Positions 11,074 to 21,700 of a DNA stretch of 64,000 nucleotides are shown here, one piece after another. Both the position numbers and the translations under genes were made by a program. Origin of the DNA: Bolinopsis microptera (Eukaryota; Ctenophora; Tentaculata; Lobata; Bolinopsidae); assembly GCF_026151205.1 (NCBI RefSeq), contig NC_087080.1:3017096-3081095 (forward strand), read 5' to 3'. The notes beneath the pieces were generated by a model. The model had not been told where the DNA came from, ran no database searches, and saw nothing but the letters and a program-made list of their open reading frames with translations. The first letter of the stretch is position 1. Every line of letters begins with the position of its first letter.

Positions 11074-11733
11074 TACTCGTAAAATATCTGTTCCATATAT
11101 TGGAACAGGACCGTCGACGAGTCCAACTCGGCGCGCGTCCTGGTAGGTTGTAAACCTACAAAGTTAACATAGATGCACTTCGTTTCCCGAGAGACTTAGC
11201 TTAAATTATGATATTTGTTTCTTCACGGTTTTCGTATCTGATTTCTAGGTTATGATTTCATTCTTGTATTGTCAAGCCAGGAGTGTTAGGGCTTCTCTTG
11301 ACCAATTAACGTTTAATCCGTTTAATCCGTTTAATCCATCTTGTACATTGAAGGTAAGACTTATAATCGTTGGAAATTGGATACAAGCGTATATGTATGT
11401 ACGAAGATAAATCTAATAGCACCCCTTCGAACTAGTCTCCGCGTTAGCTGATCGAACAAATACAATATTAAGAAAAATAAAAATTACTCAAACAATATAC
11501 ACAAAGCGCCAAAAAAGCGCCATAAAGTGTCAGAAAAGCGTCAAAAAGCGCTAAAAAAGCGCCAAAAAGCGTCAAAAAAAGCTCAAAAAGCGCCCAAAAA
11601 GCGTCTTTAAAAGGTGAACGCTGAACGCGCGCGGCATCTTATCGGCAGCTGCCTAACTTCACATAGCCATGTGTATACGCGTACTGCGTGACGCACTTGT
11701 TTCACAAGTTGAATATATTTTTGCCGCCTACAC
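11074..11733. other. Probable LINE 3' UTR and short repeats
   Basis: Non-coding sequence after the LINE stop codon. It has three copies of GTTTAATCC at 11,309-11,340. At about 11,478-11,502 it carries ATTACTCAAACAATATACAC, close to the 3' end of the LINE at 4311-4340. From 11,503 to 11,612 there is a degenerate array of roughly ten-base AAAAAGCGCC units. Confidence 0.55.
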
Positions 11734-12885
11734 TGCCGTTTTCTCAGAAAAGGCAGTAAGTCCAATTTTTCGAAATATGACAATATTGGTATCAAAATTT
11801 TCAGTAGAAAATTCTCTACAACATGAGCTATATATTAATGTATAGAAACATTGTTGTGTGCAATTTCTAAGGAAGTAAGTCCCAGTTGAGAAACATTATG
11901 TTCGGTTTTGGCCAATTATTTTCTGAGAGAAGGACGTAAGTCCGGACTTACTGCCTTTTCTGAGAAAATCTTGAAAATCTTCTGAGATAAGGAAGTAATT
12001 CCGTGGACTTACTGCCTTTTCTGAGATAAACTATCTGTGATAGGAAGAAGTAACTGGACTTACTTCCTATAAAAGCATGCTAAAAGCGGAATTTTAGAAA
12101 GCGATTTCCCAAAAAGAACATAACTTTACTGCCGATTGATATTTTCGCTTGAAATTTTCAGAATCGATGTATAATTACATTTCAACTTTACTTAAGTGAT
12201 CAAAATTTTCATTTAGGCCTCAACAAAAATTTGGTGGCCGATTTTCAAAAACGCCAGATGTATTTTATTCGCAAAACATAAACATTGGAGCAGTTATTGA
12301 GCTGTTATAATCGCAGAGAATGTTTAGTTTAGGTATATCTTTTAGATCAAGTTCATTTTCATCAAAATATCGATAAGATATCATTGAATGCACTGAAATC
12401 TTTCAAAATTGGCGAGTTTGCCTAAATAAGGGCATACTATTATTCAAAAACATTTATTATATATGATATGGAGCAATTTAGATTTACCTAACTGTTTATA
12501 TTTTAAAATATAATCCAAAATACATAGATCCAAACCTAAAAAATTTAGTAAAAAGCTTGGACTTACTTCCTTCTCAGAAAAATATTGAACAGAGATTTTT
12601 CTCAGAAAAGGAAGTAAGTCCAAGTTTTCTCAGAAAAGGCAGTAAGTCCATCCAGTATGAAAAATAAGCTCGATTATTTGGCATAAAAATGGTTATATCT
12701 AAGCTTATGGACGGCTCAAAGCTTTAATTTTTTTGACAAATTAAAATTTGACTAATTATTGATAACTCAACGTGTTTACTTTTGATCTTACGCAAAAAGT
12801 AAGCGGAGAAAAAACCATAAACGCAAAAGTCGCAATATCTCGAAATGGCAAATATGGACTTACTGCCTTTTCTGAGAAAACGGCA
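11734..12885. mobile_element. 1152-bp TIR element with internal copies of its end motif
   Basis: The left end TGCCGTTTTCTCAGAAAAGG, continuing CAGTAAGTCC, is the exact reverse complement of the right end over at least 30 bp. Full or partial copies of the same motif (TTTTCTCAGAAAAGGCAGT or its complement, ending GTAAGTCC) recur inside at about 11,866, 11,935-12,070, 12,555-12,650 and the right tip. No transposase frame is present, so it is non-autonomous. No clear target duplication is visible. The first 17 bases resemble the ends of the transposon at 30,866-33,344 (TGCCGTTTTCTGACAAAAG), suggesting a common or related family. Confidence 0.82.
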
Positions 12886-14181
12886 GTACGGTGGTCGCGC
12901 GCTACTGCAAGCGAGAGGGCTTTGGTTAGAGCAACTGCCTAACTTGTAGCCGCTATGCGCTGCGCTTACAACAAAGCTGCCGCGCGCGCCAAGTCCATTC
13001 TCATTGACAATTAAACGTGGTCAAAGATATTTATATATAATTCCTATATTAAATCAATGCAATAATTATGTAGATATGAGTATTCAACACTACTCGACAA
13101 CGAATATTTGTAGAAGCTTGGGGTCCTATGTTACCTGGGGACCTCAGGCTATTATACCATGTTCATTAACGTGCCGAATAGAGATTAGGTTGTAGCGCGA
13201 TGCACTACTGGATCGCGCCGCGCATCAAATAATTCTTCTCGCAAGATCGGCAAAATGCACCACTGTGCCTCACCGAGCTGCGAAGGATTGACATCGTGAA
13301 TCAAAGATTAGGCGGAATGACAGGCTGAGCGCGGCCCAGTAAGGTCCCATGTAAATTTAAGCTCGGGGTCTTATGTAAATTTATGAATAGAGATAATATT
13401 TTAAAACAATATTAATCCGATGAGCGCCGCGCAATGACAATGACTTTTTATTGTACTTAAATAGAATCGAGCGCTATCAAATGTTTTCCTGCGATGCCGA
13501 AAGTATAAGTGTCTTACTATATGATGCCTTAAACCCTCTTGAGGTTGGACTAACCGTATACATTTGGGCTTTATTTTAAAGAATCTTTTTTATTTCGGTT
13601 AACAAAGTCTGATGAAATAAAAATGTAAAACCATTGTTTTACTACTAATTCATAATAACAGCCACATGTCCTTACATATTATAGTGGCAGTGAAACAAAA
13701 CTAGTCGTGTATCATGTTTCGACCAATCTTTCAATTAATGAGCAAAAGGTAATGGATATAGTTTTGTCGTGTACTTACTATTTGTCTTATTTTTTTTTAC
13801 TTTGACCATTTAAATTGAAAGATTCCGTAAAGTAATCGTTTAGGAAGCAAATTCTGCTGGTTGTTCTTACTGAAACCTTAGTAGATGCTTTGATGTGTCT
13901 ATAATTACGTCCATTAGTTTGGTAAGCCTTCTCATTCGCAAATGATCACTGGTATCACTACTACATAATTATTCCTACTACATAATCAATAATACATAGT
14001 TGCTTTAATAGTGTGGGCAGAGTTTGATATTTTTCATGATTCATAATAAATTGAGTTTTTGCGATTCAGATCCATTACTACTTATGCTCTACTTATTTGG
14101 TGTTTGTTTGTGTTCTTCACACTACCCTATTGTATAGTTGAACTTAGAAAGATCATATTTATCCAATGGTCTCCTGCTTTC
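12886..14181. other. Non-coding, no recognised feature
   Basis: A GC-richer patch near 12,890-13,000 (GCGCGC stretches) is followed by AT-rich sequence. No ORF above chance and no long repeat were seen on either strand. Confidence 0.5.
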
Positions 14182-17100
14182 TAAACTAATTACAACACTA
14201 CAAATCTATTACATTTATTGAGTTCAGGGATGAATGGTAATGACAGGCAAACGGGGCACATTGATAGTGTCCCAGCCAGTTCTGAAAATGATAAGACGAA
14301 CGACATGAGCGCAGACAAGTGTCACGGATGTGGAGTTGAGGAGAGTGAGACGATGAGAGGAAAGGGAGTAGATGTGTGGATAGGCTGTTCATCATGTGAA
14401 ATGTGGTGGCACGTGAGTTGCGCTGGGATGCAAGGACTAACAACAAAGACAGTCAAGGAACTGACCCAGTGGAATTGTCACTTTTGTTTCGAGGTGCCAG
14501 TGAGACTGAAGGAGACTCAAGTGTCTATGGAAGTTGGTCAAACAGTTGCACGAGAGATCCAGATGGGTCTAGCTTCTGTGACAGAGGCAGTGAGTAGTTG
14601 TGTCCAGAAGTCATTGCAGGACTCCCTTGTTGGTACGCTGGTTGGTGCAGCTAATGCAGAGATTACGAGGAGTTGGGCTAGAATAGCCAGTGGAGATCAA
14701 ACCAAGTTGATAACTGAGGTAGTCCAGGTAGCATCAGGCCCTGCTTTGTCAACAATCACTCAACAGATTGATGCAAACATGCAGCAACGTTTGAAGAGAG
14801 TCAAACACATAGTTGTGTCTAATCTGCCGGATTCAGGAAAGGAAACAGAGAGCCAGGCTGAGCTGAAGGACATCATTTGCCAGCATGCAACTGACCTTAC
14901 AACAAGTGATATTCAGTCGGCAAAAAGAGTTGGAGATTTTTCACGTATTAATCGTAACAAGTTCAGAGGCAGGATGGTTATAGCTGTTCTAAAGAGTGAA
15001 GAGAGAGCAAGCTATATGCACAATAATGGACGTGGCTTTGTATACAGAGGTAGCAAGCAAGGAGATGACGTGTGGATAAACCCTGACATGATCAAAGCAG
15101 ACAGAGATGTTCAATGGAATACTCGAGAGAAGAGAAAGGCCGAGGCTGATCTCAAGAAGAAGGGAAAGCCAGTAGCTGCGCCTAAACCAGTGATAAAGAA
15201 TGAACTCAAAACTGATGTGGCTCCTGTAACAAATGAAGAGCATGTGGATAATAAAGAAGATGTTGTCCAGAATGCTGTGAAGTCAAAAAAACGAGTAGCG
15301 AGTTGCGTGAAGGAATCACAGGGTATCAAGATGCTGTACACTAATGCTAATTCCCTGTACAATAAGATGACGGAACTCATGGTTTTGTCAGAGACTCACG
15401 ATGTTCAGATCATTTGTGTGACAGAGTCCTGGCTAAATTCAGATATTGTTGACGCTGAAGTGTCTATTCCTAATTTCAACCTCTTTCGTGCAGACAGACC
15501 TAATGATACACGTTTTGGGGGATCTGCTATCTTTGTCCACAAAGCATTGAGGGTAGAACGATTGGATTGGTTTACTGGTCTTGAATCACTTGCAGTAAAT
15601 ATTGTTATCGACTCTGTTAGGTTCAATGTTGTTTGTCTGTATCGGTCTACTTCACTTGTTGATATGAAGGACAATGCTGGCCTGTTAGGTGCTCTTGAAC
15701 GTTTACCAGTTAATGCGGATGAAGAGTTGGTGATAGTTGGTGATGTGAACCTACCTCATGTTAACTGGGACAAAAGTATAGTCGAGCGCCCACCAAACTC
15801 ATGTGACAGAAGGTTGCTGATGGAATCAGAATTCTTGAATGTCTTTACCAGGAAAGGTTTGAAGTGGTATGTCACTGGGTCTTCAACACGCGTCAGGAAG
15901 GTTGGTGATACTACTCAATGCTCCTTGCTTGATCAGGTCTTCTGCAATAATGATTGTTTTGTAAACAATGTTGATATCCTTGCTCCTCTGGGTAAAAGCG
16001 ATCATGTATCACTACTGGTTGAGCTGAAAGTTAAAAACAATGTCGAGTTCCTTACATCTAAGAAGAAAAGCTGGTATAAGGTGGATCAGGACTTCGTTAA
16101 CACACAGTCATCAGACATCAGCTGGGGGTACTCAAGAGAAGATCTTCAGGTCGAAGAGATGTGGGAAGAATTACACCAAAAACTTAGTGTCATTTCAGAT
16201 CGTGTCCCAACCACCCACCTTAAAACAACTAAAGGTGGGGAGATCTTACAGAGGTTACCCTGGGATTGCTCTAGTCTGGTTAGGAAAAGAAAGTGCAAGG
16301 ACCTGGCATGGAAGGATTTTGACGAGAATCCTACGATGGTGATGTTTAACACAGCCGAGTACGAGCAGCGGATGTACCAGAACGCTGAGATTAAGGCAAA
16401 GATTAAATATGAGAATAAAGTGACTAAATTGTTTAAGTTAAATTGTAAACCTCTTTTTAATTACCTTAAATCTAAAAGTGTTTTAAGAAAATCTGTAGAA
16501 AGACTCAAAACAGATGATGGTTCTGAGACCAAGTCTCCCTCTGAGACTGCAGAAGTGTTAGCTGATTTTTTCCAGTCAGTTTTCAAACCTGAACCTTCTG
16601 GCCCTCTGCCTCAAGATTGTTACACAGAATGTAATAATGATTACTTCTGGAGTAAATTTATGGTGCACCCTGAAAGTGTTGCCAAGATTTTGGGATCACT
16701 AGATATTAGTAAAGCTATGGGTCCTGATGGTGTTCATCCTAGACTCCTGAGGTATTTAAGTGAGAACAGTTCCTTTGTGGATGCGGTTGTGTTGCTGTTT
16801 AGTGCCTGTGCTTCTGAGCAGTATATCCCTGAGGTATGGAAAACTGCCACTGTTGTGGCCTTGCACAAGAAGGGGTCAGTACATAGTCCTAATAATTACA
16901 GGCCTGTGTCACTGACTTGTATACTATGCAAAGCCTATGAGAAGCTTCTTAGGGAGTATATTCTCGACGGTGTTGAACAGGTGCTTAGTAGCACACAGCA
17001 CGGCTTCATGAAGGGTCGGTCATGCTTATCTAACCTATTGGAGTCTATTGACGCTGTCAATGACTTGCTGGCTGAAGGTGGCTGTGCTGATATATTATAC

Positions 17101-18445
17101 TTAAATGATTTCTCTAAGGCCTTTGATAGCGTACCACACCACCGTTTATTAGTTAAATTAAGAAATGTTGGTGTTCCTGAGGAGATTATTGGTATTTTAG
17201 AAAACTTTTTAGTAGGGAGGTCTATGAAAGTTAAAGTAGGAGATGCATTTTCTGAGATTAAATATATACTTTCAGGAGTGCCCCAAGGCAGTGTTTTGGG
17301 ACCATTGCTCTTTCTTTTATTTGTAAATGATCTTCCAGAAGGGATCAAAGCTATCATCAAACTTTTTGCTGATGATGTTAAAATGATTGTTAATCCTTTT
17401 ATTAATCTAACAGCTGATTTGAAGTTGCTAGAACTTTGGGAGTCTCGTTGGTGTTTAAATTTTAATGTAGATAAGTGTATGGTCATGCAAATTGGTTCTT
17501 GTAATCCTAAGAATCAGTACTTGTTTGGTGGTTTGCCTTTGAGATGTGTTGAAAGCGAGAAGGACCTTGGAGTGGTCTTTAACACCAGTTTCAACTTTGA
17601 GGATCATGTGAGAAAGTGCATTGCTAAAGCTAATGGTACCATTGCCTGGCTTACAAGAAATATTATATCGAGGGAAACAAGCGTTATGCTGGGCTTGTAT
17701 AAGTCTTTAGTAAAGCCTCATATAGAGTATTGTTCACAGGCATGGGCTCCGATGGCTAGGCATGGAAACTGGTCACTGATTCTTGAATTGGAAGGTGTCC
17801 AGAGATCGTTCACCCGTATGATTGATGGATTGGGACTCATGACTTACAGAGAGAGACTGGATAAGCTGAACCTCACCACCCTGCTTGAACGCAGGGTTCG
17901 TGGAGATCTCATTGAGATGTTCAAGATCCAGGAAGGCTTTGTGGGTTATGGTTCCGATTTATTTGGTCGTTCTGGTAGGACTGTTGCTGCTAGATCAAAG
18001 ACTCATAGATTCACCACAAATGAGACTGATTTCTTTGCCCAAAGGGTCTTGCGCTATTGGAACAGTCTACCACCACTTGTGAAAGCTAGTGAGTCGGTTA
18101 CTGGTTTCAAGAGGGGATTAGATGCCTTTCGGCTTCATGGATATCGAGCTAATAAGCTTGGTCATCACTGGGAACTTTCATATGATATATTTGATAGAAT
18201 TGATGTTACTGTAGCTCACAGGAGTAATTATGTAAATTATATGAAAGATAATCCAATAATAGCTAAGAGGAAGAAGGTCAATTTAAAAGGCCTTACTTAG
18301 GCACTTATCAGCCAAGTTTTCAGTTAACTTCTTTTAATTTTTATATTTTAATATAATAATTAAACGTAAATTGTACAGTTTTGAAGTAATTATATTTGTA
18401 TATGAGATGCCCAGAGAGGCATAAATTTAAATCTTATCTTATCTT
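14182..18445 (+). mobile_element. CR1-like LINE, near full length
   Basis: One uninterrupted ORF (14,218-18,300) is followed by about 145 bp of AT-rich 3' UTR ending in a short ATCTT-type repeat (about 18,430-18,445), a usual kind of tail for CR1/L2 elements. The 5' boundary is uncertain. The 41 bases at 14,182-14,222 also occur in the MITE of RUNDC3 intron 5, so they may belong to the element or to its target. Confidence 0.85.
14218..18300 (+). CDS. CR1-like LINE polyprotein: PHD, endonuclease, reverse transcriptase
   Basis: 1360 codons with no break. Residues about 39-85 form a PHD finger (CHGCGVEE, WIGCSSCEMWWHVSCAG, WNCHFC). Residues about 190-320 are basic and contain an RRM-like stretch typical of LINE ORF1-like parts (HIVVSNLPDSGKE). 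Residues about 370-610 are the apurinic-type endonuclease (LYTNANSLYNKM, VTESWL, VGDVNLPHVNW, SDHVSLL). Residues about 760-1030 are the reverse transcriptase with motif A YLNDFSKAFD, motif B SGVPQGSVLGP and motif C LFADDVKMIV. The C-terminus has RMIDGLGLMTYRERLDKLNL, a block typical of CR1. The first methionine is at 14,227; the frame is open from 14,218. The intact frame implies recent insertion. Motif A has one extra residue (N) before the catalytic D compared with the usual YLDFSKAFD. Confidence 0.92.
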   Translation: MSSGMNGNDRQTGHIDSVPASSENDKTNDMSADKCHGCGVEESETMRGKGVDVWIGCSSCEMWWHVSCAGMQGLTTKTVKELTQWNCHFCFEVPVRLKETQVSMEVGQTVAREIQMGLASVTEAVSSCVQKSLQDSLVGTLVGAANAEITRSWARIASGDQTKLITEVVQVASGPALSTITQQIDANMQQRLKRVKHIVVSNLPDSGKETESQAELKDIICQHATDLTTSDIQSAKRVGDFSRINRNKFRGRMVIAVLKSEERASYMHNNGRGFVYRGSKQGDDVWINPDMIKADRDVQWNTREKRKAEADLKKKGKPVAAPKPVIKNELKTDVAPVTNEEHVDNKEDVVQNAVKSKKRVASCVKESQGIKMLYTNANSLYNKMTELMVLSETHDVQIICVTESWLNSDIVDAEVSIPNFNLFRADRPNDTRFGGSAIFVHKALRVERLDWFTGLESLAVNIVIDSVRFNVVCLYRSTSLVDMKDNAGLLGALERLPVNADEELVIVGDVNLPHVNWDKSIVERPPNSCDRRLLMESEFLNVFTRKGLKWYVTGSSTRVRKVGDTTQCSLLDQVFCNNDCFVNNVDILAPLGKSDHVSLLVELKVKNNVEFLTSKKKSWYKVDQDFVNTQSSDISWGYSREDLQVEEMWEELHQKLSVISDRVPTTHLKTTKGGEILQRLPWDCSSLVRKRKCKDLAWKDFDENPTMVMFNTAEYEQRMYQNAEIKAKIKYENKVTKLFKLNCKPLFNYLKSKSVLRKSVERLKTDDGSETKSPSETAEVLADFFQSVFKPEPSGPLPQDCYTECNNDYFWSKFMVHPESVAKILGSLDISKAMGPDGVHPRLLRYLSENSSFVDAVVLLFSACASEQYIPEVWKTATVVALHKKGSVHSPNNYRPVSLTCILCKAYEKLLREYILDGVEQVLSSTQHGFMKGRSCLSNLLESIDAVNDLLAEGGCADILYLNDFSKAFDSVPHHRLLVKLRNVGVPEEIIGILENFLVGRSMKVKVGDAFSEIKYILSGVPQGSVLGPLLFLLFVNDLPEGIKAIIKLFADDVKMIVNPFINLTADLKLLELWESRWCLNFNVDKCMVMQIGSCNPKNQYLFGGLPLRCVESEKDLGVVFNTSFNFEDHVRKCIAKANGTIAWLTRNIISRETSVMLGLYKSLVKPHIEYCSQAWAPMARHGNWSLILELEGVQRSFTRMIDGLGLMTYRERLDKLNLTTLLERRVRGDLIEMFKIQEGFVGYGSDLFGRSGRTVAARSKTHRFTTNETDFFAQRVLRYWNSLPPLVKASESVTGFKRGLDAFRLHGYRANKLGHHWELSYDIFDRIDVTVAHRSNYVNYMKDNPIIAKRKKVNLKGLT

Positions 18446-18760
18446 TCTTCAACAGATTAAAAACTATAGATGTGCTACTTAATCTAATCTTTATTATTTG
18501 AATGTCTCACTATCTATCATCTCTGCTTGGTACACAGGCCACTTATCCAATAACATGAAAACATCTGCAACACCCAAGTAAAATCGTCGTCAGTTTCTGT
18601 AATCGCCCCCACTTCCACTTTTCAGATATTTGTTCATTGTTCTTTCATTAAACATTTATTCGAATAGTTCTATAAAACATAATTATTTGATCTTTATTTA
18701 TCTTAAGCTACAATTATGTAGGAGGGGTAATGCAATGACTAGATTTTGTGTTGTGAACTC
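18446..18760. other. Putative RUNDC3 upstream region
   Basis: AT-rich sequence between the CR1-like tail and the RUNDC3 start codon. It should hold the 5' UTR and promoter, but no TATA box or other element can be assigned with confidence. The LINE ends only about 315 bp upstream of the start codon. Confidence 0.4.
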
Positions 18761-21700
18761 ATGTCTAATGCTTTAAAAGACTCTTTGTCAAGACAGAATG
18801 CAACTGACCGTAAAAACTTCCTCGCTGTTTGCAGGTAAAATTTCTCATTCCTTTTGCCATCTTAAAGATAATTCACACATTATGTAATCAATCTGACCAT
18901 CTCATAACCCTTGAGCAGAATAAAAAGTTAGAGAGTAAGCATTTCCTAACCCCTCGGCCTCGGATATTATGAAATATGTGAACAATTCCTTGAAGTGATA
19001 AAATTTGAAATTGATAATCCTTCTATCAGAATCATTTCAAAATTATTGAACGCTTTCCTTTATAAATTGAGATCAAACAATTGTTTGATACACCAGTCCT
19101 ATTGTTGTCAATAGCCCTTTTGTTCACTCTTACTCTGTTCCCAGACAACCACATTCCTCAGGTTGAGCATACAAACACTATGTGACGAGGCAGGCACAAG
19201 TGGGGTAATCGACGATAACAGCGATTATCTCCTTAATTTCTGTAACATAATAGAAAACTTGTTATGTCACCGTTATCATGGTAAGCAGTTTGTTTTGTTA
19301 TTGAATTCAGCTGTTAAATCATGCTTGACTTGAAATTGCTAGATACAATAACTATAGTATAATTTAATTAGCTGTCTGATCGTAATTAAGCTATGCTTTC
19401 TTAATCAAATGCACTCCTTATCAGACAAAGCTATCGAAATTTTACTGTATGTAAAAAGCTTTTTTTTTTTTCAGTTCAAAACAAGAAACAGGTTGGAACT
19501 GCAGACGGCATTGTGTTTTGGGAGTTTCTCAAGCTTGCTTGCAAGTCGGTCCCTTACAACTGCATTCAGAAGATAAATCTGATGGATAATGTGAAAACCA
19601 CACGAGGCAAGGTAATACACATTATATTATGTAGATATAATTGTTTACAGTAGAATTAATGTATCAATTATCACGTGAAATTGAAATACTCAAACCGTTG
19701 GTGGAGTAGTAAAACTAGTAAAATAAGATTACATACTACAAGCCTAATCTGTGATTATGATCTAAAACATCTTATCTAAAGTACACGTATAATCTCCAGG
19801 GAAGAGCCTGGATACGAATGGCACTGATGGAGAAGAGACTGTCAGAGTATTTCTCAGTTGCTCTTATGGAGGACACTGTTTTGAAGAGATTTTACGATCA
19901 CGGGAGTTTTATGCTGAACGAGGAGGCCCACATAGTGGCTAACGTTATGACTGCTCTTAACTCTGTGGATTTCAGGTAAATCACATTTCTATTTGATCCT
20001 GTTTATATTTCAATGATGTTATTATGTTCCTTAATTTCATTTAGTAATTGCGTATTATCATTGCCTTGTTGTAACGATCAGATCTTATATCAGTCTGTTA
20101 TGAAGCTATTATATCAGTCTGTAATGAAGCTATTAAATTTAAGCACTAGATATTAACCTTCTTACAGTTTGTGTTTGAGGAGCCACACCTTCGATCTTCC
20201 AGTTGTTTACTCAGTTGACTACACTCCCTTTCTCAAATACCCAATAAGGTATGTTATATATTTTGTGATACAGTGAAAATGTAAACCCATTTTATATTCT
20301 GTGTATATATCATGTTGATAAAGCTTTCGCTGACGTTAAGGAAAGTAGAGATTGTCCAGCAAGGGTGTTAATTAGCCGCAATCCTCCCAAGATAAAATAC
20401 GTTAGGATCTTAAGATTTTTTAGATATCATTGAGCATAAGCAGTTTTAAGCATAGTTTTAAACTAATTACAACACTACAAATCTATTACATTTATTGAGA
20501 TGAGTCATCGATCCTGTTGATGGCGGTAAGCCGAAACTAGTCGAGACTCTGCGGATCATCCCGAGATACGTTGTATCACTGCTTATGCTCAATGATATCT
20601 AAAAAATCGTATATATATCATATCACCCCTCAGTGCTTTTCATAAAAGATCGTTAGGGCCGATCATATCATGATAGAATGAAACAAATGTGCGACTAATC
20701 TATAATGTGTGTACTTGTATTTGGCTGTAATCGATTTGGCTGTCTTGGTTGTATCGGTGTTTTGGCTTGAACTCATGTGTGTAAACATGTCGTGTACAAT
20801 TAATTTGATTAAAAAACATGCTGGACTGTGGACAATACATAAATACTTTATTGAGAACTGACAAGTAGATAACATGTTATATGGAGAGACAAATTTGGCT
20901 TAAAAGCCATCAGTATTAAAGTTCAAAGTTTTCGCAAATGAGGGAAAAGTTCACAATGTGTTCATAAAGAAATTCAGCACTTAGAAGATTGACCCTATTT
21001 CTAAGGAAAGATATATGGGGATATATGAAACGTTTATTCCAGAAATGGTGAGTATCGCTGAATCAATTAACAAGAATCTAGCTCAGATAATCTGGTTGCG
21101 TTATATTAAGTAACACAGCAGCACTGGTAGATACTATATATCACAGTCATCAAAGAAGTTGAGCAAGCACAAGTTGCATTTTTTTTTCAAGTAGAAAAAT
21201 GTTGAAAGGTTTGAATTAACGAAACGAGAGTTGTATTTGCAATGAGGCAAGTTTCAGTTGAAATGACTGTATCTGCATGCTCCATAAATGCAGAATTTAG
21301 ATTCAAAAATCGAATCCACATAGAAATACAATATACTAAATTATCATAATATAATGCAAATATAGTACAATCTTGACATGATGTCATTTCCTAATCTTCA
21401 CTATACAACTGTACTTCTCTACCGCACTAAGTGCAATCTACTCTTAGGTTATCATTAAAACACTCAAACCATAAACTGAACAAGGAAGTGCTCTGCAGGT
21501 ACATGACACAATACACAAGTACACATATTACACACGAATATTTGTAGCCGTATTAACTTACAAGTGCCACTGTACATTACACTCGACACGCCTGCCTAAT
21601 GTGGCATTACAAAGCTGTCTAACAATGTGTTTAACTTTACTATTACTAACTTTCTGCTACTATTTATCTTCTCAGATGTTCCTAATCAAGACTTACAAGA

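Noticed and set aside
20500-20580. Hammerhead-ribozyme-like core (TTGATGGCGGTAAGCCGAAAC)
   Set aside because: The essential CTGATGA is not matched, and a cleavage-site stem could not be drawn convincingly.
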